Assembly: GCA_036406675.1 (NCBI GenBank)
Contig: DASXAO010000149.1
Coordinates: 1 to 64,000, forward strand
Source of the DNA: SCGC-AG-212-J23 sp036406675
GTDB taxonomy: Bacteria; Pseudomonadota; Gammaproteobacteria; Burkholderiales; SG8-39
Reading direction: 5' to 3'
Length of the DNA: 64,000 nt
Shown here: in pieces, positions 58,479 to 64,000 of the stretch
Position numbering within the stretch: position 1 is the stretch's first letter
Layout of the letters: the number at the start of each line of letters is the position of its first letter
Position numbers and translations under genes: made by a program
The notes under the pieces: generated by a model
Databases searched by the model: none
The model's input: only the letters and a program-made list of their open reading frames with translations
What the model was told of the DNA's origin: nothing

Positions 58479-59672
58479 TCAGCGTTCGAACTCGAGCACG
58501 TCGAAGCCGCTTACCCGGTCGACGATGTAGACCAGTCCCTTCGCGTCGACGTCGACGTCGTTGGTCTGCGGCGCGGCGTGGCCCGGCGCAGGCTCGGGAA
58601 TGAAGTGCCCCACTTCGCGCGGAGCGAGCGGGTCGGCGACGTCGACGATGCGCAGGCCGCCCGAGAACCACGTGCAGTACACGAGCGTGTCGCTCATGTG
58701 CTCCTGGAACTGGTGCGCGCCGAAGCGGCCCGGCGCCGCGCGGCTCCAGGGCGAGTCGAGCTCGCTCACCTCGAACAGGGAGAGCGGCTCGATCTTCTTC
58801 AGATTCGTGACATCCAGGACCCACAGGCAGGCGTGCGGGCGCCCGCGCCGGCGCTCCATCTCGGCCGCGCTGTGCGCGTGGTCCTCTTCGTCGATCGCCA
58901 CCGCGATCGAGCGCCCGCCGACGCCGGCCGGCACCGGCATGAAGGTGTGGGAGGGCTCCGGAAAGGGCGGGTGGTAGTTGTATTCGCCCACCGTGCGCGG
59001 CGCGCGAATATCGGAGATGTCGATGACACGAAGGCCCGCGTGCCAGCAGCCGGCCCACAGCCGATCGCCGAATCGCAGCGCGTGGTGCAGGCGATTGCGC
59101 CGTCCGGGCCAGTGCGGCTTCTCGCCTCCCGCGACGTACTGCCCGGGCAGCCACCAGCGGGCGATCTCTTCGGGCCGGGCCGGGTCGCGCAGGTCGTAGA
59201 TCACGAGGATGTTGCCGACGTAGCCGGCCATCTCCGTCGAGATATAGGCGTAGCGCTCGTCCACATCGAAGCGGTGCACGCCGCGCCCACCGGTTTTCTG
59301 AAAGTGGACGAGCCTTGGCTTTGTGCGGTCTGCAACATCGTAAATCCTGAACCCGCCGCCGTCGTAGGCCTGCTCCGGGGACGTTTGGAGGTCGGCCTGC
59401 TGCCGATTGGGACCGTTCTGCTCGCTGTTCACGAACAGGAGGTCGCCGACGATGCGCGCCTTGTGGCTGTGCGAGCGCGAATCCTCGAGGTGAATTTGCG
59501 AGACCACGCGCGGCTTGCGCGAGTCTGAAACATCGATGATCGAGGTTCCGAGCTGCGCGCGGTTCGGAAGGTGACCGACGTAGGCGTAGTTGCCCACGAC
59601 TCGCACCTGCCCGGCACCCGGCAGGTCGAGCCGGCCGAGCCTTTTCACGTTCTTCGAAAGCGCGGTTTCCAT
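58479..59672 (-). CDS. LVIVD-repeat beta-propeller protein
   Basis: 397 residues built of repeats whose landmark is IIDVSD / IYDVAD / VIDISD / IVDVAD (seen near residues 46, 110, 215 and 340), the LVIVD repeat of beta-propellers. Each is followed by a PRxVG-like strand (KPRVVSQ, APRTVGEY, APREVGHF). No signal peptide is evident, unlike most LVIVD proteins, which are secreted. His- and Asp-rich loops (SRSHSHKAR, DEEDHAHSA) could bind metal. The box TAGAAT lies six bases before ATG 59672. Possibly a selenium-binding-protein-like or scaffold protein; function unknown. Confidence 0.88.
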   Translation of the reverse strand: METALSKNVKRLGRLDLPGAGQVRVVGNYAYVGHLPNRAQLGTSIIDVSDSRKPRVVSQIHLEDSRSHSHKARIVGDLLFVNSEQNGPNRQQADLQTSPEQAYDGGGFRIYDVADRTKPRLVHFQKTGGRGVHRFDVDERYAYISTEMAGYVGNILVIYDLRDPARPEEIARWWLPGQYVAGGEKPHWPGRRNRLHHALRFGDRLWAGCWHAGLRVIDISDIRAPRTVGEYNYHPPFPEPSHTFMPVPAGVGGRSIAVAIDEEDHAHSAAEMERRRGRPHACLWVLDVTNLKKIEPLSLFEVSELDSPWSRAAPGRFGAHQFQEHMSDTLVYCTWFSGGLRIVDVADPLAPREVGHFIPEPAPGHAAPQTNDVDVDAKGLVYIVDRVSGFDVLEFER

Positions 59673-59678
59673 CGGTCC

Positions 59679-59684
59679 ATTCTA
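59679..59684 (-). promoter_or_regulatory. -10-like box TAGAAT, six bases before ATG
   Basis: On the minus strand TAGAAT, then six bases, then ATG 59672. The region upstream is the terminator of the GDSL gene, so this is a self-contained promoter squeezed behind a terminator. Confidence 0.45.
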
Positions 59685-59690
59685 GGGCAC

Positions 59691-59716
59691 AAAAAAGGGC
59701 GCTCGTGGCGCCCTTT
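59691..59716 (-). terminator. Rho-independent terminator after GDSL hydrolase gene
   Basis: 9-bp perfect stem AAAGGGCGC / GCGCCCTTT with 5-base loop (59694-59716); on the minus strand a run of six T follows. It lies 24 bases beyond the GDSL gene stop and directly upstream of the LVIVD promoter box. Confidence 0.88.
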
Positions 59717-59740
59717 CTTCCCCGGGCCATCCCTCGGCCG

Positions 59741-60823
59741 TTACAGATCCTGCAGCACCGCACCGATGAGCGTCTTACCCACCTCTATCGCGATGACCGC
59801 ATGGCCCGCCCGGGTCGGGTGGATGCCGTCCCAGAAGAAGAAGCCGTCCGGTCGGGCGCAGCGGAACGGCGGTGAGCTCGGGAAACCGAACGCCGGGACG
59901 TCGGGCTGGATGCATGCGTTGGTCGCGTCGATCAGCCCGAACCGGCGAGGGTTGGTCTGGACGTCCTTGAGAAGGTTGAACGCATCGAACGGCACGATCG
60001 TGATTCCCGGCAACGCGGCGCCAAGACCCTGCAGGGCGCCGGCGAGGCCCTGGTTGTAGAGTCCGCTGAGGGTCGTTGCGCCCGCCGCAATCCCTGGCGC
60101 CACAAAGGTGTCGAGGCGTCGCAGCGCAGGCGTACGCCCGACGTCGGGGGCGCTCCAGACCAGAAAGTGTCGCGCTCCTGCGCCGTACAGCTTCCCGACG
60201 TTGTCCGCGACTGACTTGAGCGCGGCGGCGATGACTACCGTTGGGTCCTGATGCGCTTGGGCGGCTGCCAGCGCTGCGCGAATATCGTTGCCGCCGATCT
60301 CGACGACGTACAGCGCATCGGCGGGAGCGCTCCCCCTGACGTCGGTAAGAAACAGGTTCACTTGCACGCTGAGAGGAAACTGGCTCCCGCCGGAAGCGCG
60401 GAGATCGGCCGCGGTCGCGCCGCCGACCGCATAGTTGGATGCGCGGCCGTCGTCCTCGCCGAACAGGGCCCCCGCAACGGCCGGCCTCGCATTCTGCGGC
60501 AGGCCGACGGCGGCCGCGAAATCCTCGATCCAGGTCCGGCCGTTGCTGAACCGGCGCGACGAGTACGGCGCATCGGGAATGAGGCTGATCACGTCCGGGA
60601 TCCCGTTCGTCACTCCGGACATCCCGTAGTCAGGAGGCGAAATCGTCTGGCCGCCGTTCAGCGCGAAGGCGTTGCCCGGGTCGGACAGGCTGTCGCCGAA
60701 GATGACAAGCCTGTCGAACGGTCGGTGGTGACCATCGGCTGCGGCCCACCCTGGCGCGAAGGCGACGAACGCAAGCAGGATCGAGACGAGCCAGGATTTC
60801 GCGCGTGCAGAATGAATGCTCAT
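59741..60823 (-). CDS. SGNH/GDSL hydrolase (esterase/lipase), secreted
   Basis: 360 residues with signal peptide (SWLVSILLAFVAFAPGWAAA). SGNH blocks: I, LVIFGDSLSDPGN (catalytic Ser); II/III, Gly/Asn in VVEIGGNDIRAAL; V, FWDGIHPTRAGHA (Asp and His). Size and layout match plant-like GDSL and phospholipase/thermolabile haemolysin families in proteobacteria. GGGGGAGGGCACC precedes ATG 60823. Flanked by its own terminator, so a monocistronic gene. Substrate, probably lipid or ester polymer, unknown. Confidence 0.93.
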   Translation of the reverse strand: MSIHSARAKSWLVSILLAFVAFAPGWAAADGHHRPFDRLVIFGDSLSDPGNAFALNGGQTISPPDYGMSGVTNGIPDVISLIPDAPYSSRRFSNGRTWIEDFAAAVGLPQNARPAVAGALFGEDDGRASNYAVGGATAADLRASGGSQFPLSVQVNLFLTDVRGSAPADALYVVEIGGNDIRAALAAAQAHQDPTVVIAAALKSVADNVGKLYGAGARHFLVWSAPDVGRTPALRRLDTFVAPGIAAGATTLSGLYNQGLAGALQGLGAALPGITIVPFDAFNLLKDVQTNPRRFGLIDATNACIQPDVPAFGFPSSPPFRCARPDGFFFWDGIHPTRAGHAVIAIEVGKTLIGAVLQDL

Positions 60824-60929
60824 TGGTGCCCTCCCCCGGGCGATTATCTTCTTGCGAAGGTTCGGGCCACGCTACCGAAGCCACGGTGCAACGTCAATCC
60901 CGAATCCGGGTGTAGAACCGCAGGCAAGA

Positions 60930-60955
60930 AAAAGGGCGTCCGTGGACGCCCTTTT
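60930..60955 (-). terminator. Rho-independent terminator after acylase gene
   Basis: 12-bp inverted repeat AAAAGGGCGTCC / GGACGCCCTTTT; on the minus strand a T-run follows. It lies 30 bases beyond the acylase stop. Apart from this hairpin, 60824-60984 shows no gene. Confidence 0.88.
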
Positions 60956-60984
60956 GAAAGCTGCGTGAAAGCGCTGCTTAAGGT

Positions 60985-63774
60985 TCAGGGTACGAAAGTC
61001 TGTACCGACGCAGCCACTTCCTTCACTTCTTTGTGTCCGAGGCTGGTTCGCACCGCTTCATTCGTCAGCCAGCGCTCCAGGAACTGCGCGTAATTGGGGC
61101 TGCCGAGGACGCCGCTCGTACCGCCCGGCCAGATGTCGGCCACGCGCATGCCGTCACTATCCGCCTCGGCCACCATCCGGTGCCCGGACGTGACTGTGAA
61201 CATGAAGTCATCCGGCGCCTTCCCGCGCGCATTGTGGCTCGAGGCATCGACCGTCTGGAAGCCGCCGTCGGTCGGGATGCCGCGCACGCCGGGAAGCGGT
61301 GGCGGGAAAGCGCCGCCGGCCGGCGGAATGCTGAACACGGAGCCGAGCGGGTGCGTGAACTCGATGCGATGCAGGCGTCCCCAGCGATAGTCGTCCTGAT
61401 TGGGCGAGCCGAAGAACGCCGGTGTCGCCAGCATGTCGAGGCCCGTACGCACGCTCTTCAGGATGACGAAATCGCGCCGGTCGGCCGGCGCGCCGATGCC
61501 CGGCGCGGTAAAAAAGTCAACGCCGGAAACCCCGATGCCGCCGTTCGTCGCAAAGTTGTCGAGGAGATTGCGGAGCGCCGCAAGGCTGTCGAAATCGTCG
61601 GGCGCCGGCAGGCCTGCGATCGAGCCGTTGATCACCGTGCTCAGCACGCTGGAGCGCCACGCAGCATAGATCGACGCCGCCACGCTAGTCTGCACTTCGC
61701 TGGCTGAAGGCGGCTGCAGCGCGCCGGGGACGTCTACGGCGTCGTAGCCCTGTGCGATGCCGGTCGGGGTCGACCGGTTCCAGGCGCGCAGGCGACCCAC
61801 CGCTTCGGCGATACCCGCGTCCACGGCGAGCGCACGCAGCTGCGGGTCCGCAGCCGGATCGGTGAGCGCGCGGTCGAAGGCCTTCACGATATAGGGCGTG
61901 AAGACTTCGCCGTCGTGCACCACCACGTCGGCCTGGATCGCCCGCATCTCCTTGAAGGACACGCGGCGATCGCCCGTCTCGAAGTACTCGTGCAGCCGCT
62001 TCTCGATGCGCGCGACACGGAAGCCCGCTTTCCACGAGTACGCCGTATAGGAAATGCCGCCGCCCGGGCGAAGCTGGTTGAGCGGATTGTTGTCGCGCGT
62101 CGCGCCCGAAGGATCGTTGTTGGCGTTGACGAAATAGCCCCCTGGCGGATTGACGATCTGCGCCATCTCGCTGAACGGCAGAATCTCGAACGCGCTCGCC
62201 TGGTACGGCTGGGGATTCTGCACCGGCAGCCATTCGTTGCCGCCCTGTCCATTGCGCACGAACCAGGGTGGCACGCCGTTCACCGTTCCCGCCTGCAGGT
62301 CCTCGCGCACCGGAATCTCGCCCGAGGTGAAGTAGGCGATATTGCCGCGCACATCGATATAGACGAAGTTCTGCGCGCCGACGTCGAAGCGCTGCAGCGC
62401 GTTCTTGAAATCGTCGAGATTGCGCGCGCGGTTGATCAGGAGGAATGCCTCGATCTCCTGCGTCGGCCCGTTGCCCACGTACTGGACGCTGAGCGCAGCC
62501 CCGGTCGTGGCATTGAGCGAGATGATCGGTCCGAGGTCGCGTCGCGGCATCACCAGCGTGGCCGCGGGAATGCTTCCGCCGGACGGAATGACCACCACGC
62601 TGCCGCCCACATTGGCGCGGAAGGTTTGCGGGATCGGGATCAGCGGCTCGCGCGCGCCCTTGTAGATCGTGGACAGGCCGCTCGGCGAGGCTGGGTCGGG
62701 CACGACCTGCTCGGCAAAAGTATCGGTGACGTCGACCTCGTTGTTGGTCGAGCCCCAGGCGATCCAGCGGTTGTAGCCGTGGATGATGCCCGGCGCGCCG
62801 GCGATGCTGCTGCCGAACACCGGCTCGCCGTCTTCCTCGAGTCCCATCGGATAGAAGACCGAAGGCGTCGGCGCCGTGAGGTGCGGATCGTTCGCGAGCA
62901 GCGGACGGCCGTCCCTTGTCAGCGCGCCGGAGACCGCCCACAGATTCGAGTTGCCGCGATACTCGTGCTTCAGGATTCCCTGGAACACCGGCATATCGCG
63001 CACGCGGTCGACGTAATCGCGCATCAGGCTCAGATGGTCGTCGCTGTGCAGCCCTTCGTGCGCACGCTCCATGCCGCGCTGCCCGCCGCCGGCAGAAGGC
63101 GCATGCGGAGGCGCCATCATCGCGTCCGGCACGGTCGCATTCGGCTCGAATGCCGCCGAGCGCCACAGATCCTGCGAATAGAGCGCCGTGCCTCGCGCGG
63201 GGCCGAATGCCGCGATATACGACTGCAGCGCCACGGTGCGGTCGATGTCGAGGGCGAAGCCGTTCGAAAAGGAGACCAGCTTGCCGATGACGATGCTGTC
63301 CACCGGCGTCCACGCCGCGACCTGCGTCACGTGCAGCACGCCGTATTCCGGCGGCAGGGTCGCCGCTGAAAGTTCGGCGAGGCGCGCATTCACGCCTTCG
63401 GCGTAAGCCTCGAGCACGCCGCGGAAGAAAGGCGACCCGGCTGCGTAGGAGCGCTCGGCGCTGCGGCGCAGGCCGAGCGTGCGAAGCTGGACGTCGGTCG
63501 GGAGCGCCGCGGTGCCGAGCAGCTCGGCAAGCGTGCCGCTCGCGAGGCGGCGGTTGTAGTCCATCTGGAACAGCCGGTCCCCCGCGTGCACCCAGCCCTG
63601 CATGAAATACAGGTCGTGGTCGTTGTGGGCCCGTACGTGCGAGATGCCCTCGTTATCGATCGTGATGCGTGCGTGCTGCTGCAGGCCGGCAAGGCGCTGC
63701 GGGCTGCCGGAATCTGCGGAAAAGACTGCGTTGCTCAGGCACAGCGCCACTGCCAACGCGATAAGTCGCGGCAT
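60985..63774 (-). CDS. Penicillin acylase family N-terminal nucleophile hydrolase
   Basis: 929 residues from ATG 63774 (GGGAGGACCCC upstream). Signal peptide MPRLIALAVALCLSNAVFSA. Alpha-chain region RITIDNEGISHVRAHNDHDL and FMQGWVHAGDRLFQMDYNRR; autocatalytic cleavage site and N-terminal nucleophile at Ser in YRGNSNLWAVSGALTR; oxyanion and substrate residues in ANDPHLTAPTPSVFYPMGLE and WIAWGSTNNEVDVTDTF. It is predicted to mature in the periplasm into two chains and hydrolyse amide bonds (acyl-homoserine lactones, N-acyl amino acids or similar). Larger than classical penicillin G acylase. A terminator follows. Confidence 0.94.
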   Translation of the reverse strand: MPRLIALAVALCLSNAVFSADSGSPQRLAGLQQHARITIDNEGISHVRAHNDHDLYFMQGWVHAGDRLFQMDYNRRLASGTLAELLGTAALPTDVQLRTLGLRRSAERSYAAGSPFFRGVLEAYAEGVNARLAELSAATLPPEYGVLHVTQVAAWTPVDSIVIGKLVSFSNGFALDIDRTVALQSYIAAFGPARGTALYSQDLWRSAAFEPNATVPDAMMAPPHAPSAGGGQRGMERAHEGLHSDDHLSLMRDYVDRVRDMPVFQGILKHEYRGNSNLWAVSGALTRDGRPLLANDPHLTAPTPSVFYPMGLEEDGEPVFGSSIAGAPGIIHGYNRWIAWGSTNNEVDVTDTFAEQVVPDPASPSGLSTIYKGAREPLIPIPQTFRANVGGSVVVIPSGGSIPAATLVMPRRDLGPIISLNATTGAALSVQYVGNGPTQEIEAFLLINRARNLDDFKNALQRFDVGAQNFVYIDVRGNIAYFTSGEIPVREDLQAGTVNGVPPWFVRNGQGGNEWLPVQNPQPYQASAFEILPFSEMAQIVNPPGGYFVNANNDPSGATRDNNPLNQLRPGGGISYTAYSWKAGFRVARIEKRLHEYFETGDRRVSFKEMRAIQADVVVHDGEVFTPYIVKAFDRALTDPAADPQLRALAVDAGIAEAVGRLRAWNRSTPTGIAQGYDAVDVPGALQPPSASEVQTSVAASIYAAWRSSVLSTVINGSIAGLPAPDDFDSLAALRNLLDNFATNGGIGVSGVDFFTAPGIGAPADRRDFVILKSVRTGLDMLATPAFFGSPNQDDYRWGRLHRIEFTHPLGSVFSIPPAGGAFPPPLPGVRGIPTDGGFQTVDASSHNARGKAPDDFMFTVTSGHRMVAEADSDGMRVADIWPGGTSGVLGSPNYAQFLERWLTNEAVRTSLGHKEVKEVAASVQTFVP

Positions 63775-63955
63775 GGGGTCCTCCCTATTGGTGAGCTGCA
63801 CGCTAGCACTGAGGTTGTCGCGCGCAAATCCCGCACATATGGGATGCGCCGTGGTCGCGGGAGCTATGGACGGCAGGCTTCCTCCTCCCGAAAAAGCCTG
63901 CGGCGACGCTACGCTCGCACTAATGCAGTGTCAACGATTTGACGTAGGTCATTTT

Positions 63956-64000
63956 TCAGGGACCTGTGAATTGGAAGTCGAGCTCGGCGCAGTAGCGGTG
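63956..64000 (-). CDS. C-terminal end of a further gene (partial)
   Basis: The last 45 bases read, on the minus strand, HRYCAELDFQFTGP followed by TGA. The frame is open to the window edge and the peptide looks protein-like, but it is too short to identify. It would lie 181 bases upstream of the acylase start. The intervening 63775-63955 holds no evident gene; it is richer in AT near 63925-63957. Confidence 0.35.
   Translation of the reverse strand, partial: HRYCAELDFQFTGP

Overview
The window is GC-rich, densely coded DNA from what looks like a betaproteobacterium of the Burkholderiales type. The evidence is the repeated Bug/TctC-type periplasmic binding proteins, a BPSS1780-family membrane protein, and many acyl-CoA catabolism genes in tight operons. 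No rRNA, tRNA, CRISPR array, integrase or transposase was seen. The species cannot be named from this sequence.

Layout. 1-2438 (minus): the start of an RND efflux permease gene and its membrane-fusion partner. 2645-3851: a tiny acidic ORF and a response regulator fused to a class III nucleotide cyclase. 3862-8456: a zinc alcohol dehydrogenase divergent from an aldehyde dehydrogenase-SDR-thioesterase-membrane protein operon. 8421-9719: an MFS gene whose 5' end runs into a 32-bp inverted repeat. 9739-16640: a seven-gene minus-strand operon (three oxidoreductases, two acyl-CoA dehydrogenases, GST, RDD protein), divergent from an IclR regulator. 16637-21064: MscS channel, cobalamin-type binding protein, alpha-methylacyl-CoA racemase, DUF47 protein and PiT phosphate permease. 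21084-25915 (minus): five overlapping genes (alpha/beta hydrolase, enoyl-CoA hydratase-like protein, enolase-superfamily enzyme, CoA ligase, copper chaperone). 25926-29946: quinone oxidoreductase and a NarL-type regulator facing a hybrid histidine kinase.

31364-36578 holds six overlapping genes that match mxaR-S-A-C-K-L by content and order. These are the accessory genes for activating calcium-type methanol dehydrogenase, but no mxaF, mxaI, mxaJ or mxaG lies nearby. After it come a YbjQ protein and a complete Tat-exported sugar-type ABC importer (37023-41245). 41255-46090 holds small metabolic genes, two very small membrane-protein genes, folE, a second large inverted repeat and a glyoxalase II. 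46130-50181 is a possible uptake-and-hydrolysis module. 50208-57714 contains a TctCBA transporter operon plus orphan TctC proteins and catabolic enzymes. 57731-64000 has a ModA-like protein, an LVIVD-repeat protein, a GDSL hydrolase, a penicillin-acylase-family enzyme and the tail of one more gene.

Taken together, the 4-26 kb section reads as catabolism of methyl-branched or alicyclic carboxylic acids via CoA thioesters (ligase, racemase, dehydrogenases, hydratase, thioesterase), fed by solute-binding-protein transport of organic acids. A recurrent start-site pattern runs through the window: a -10-like hexamer placed 5-6 bases before ATG, with no convincing Shine-Dalgarno. It suggests that several short divergent promoters make leaderless mRNAs.
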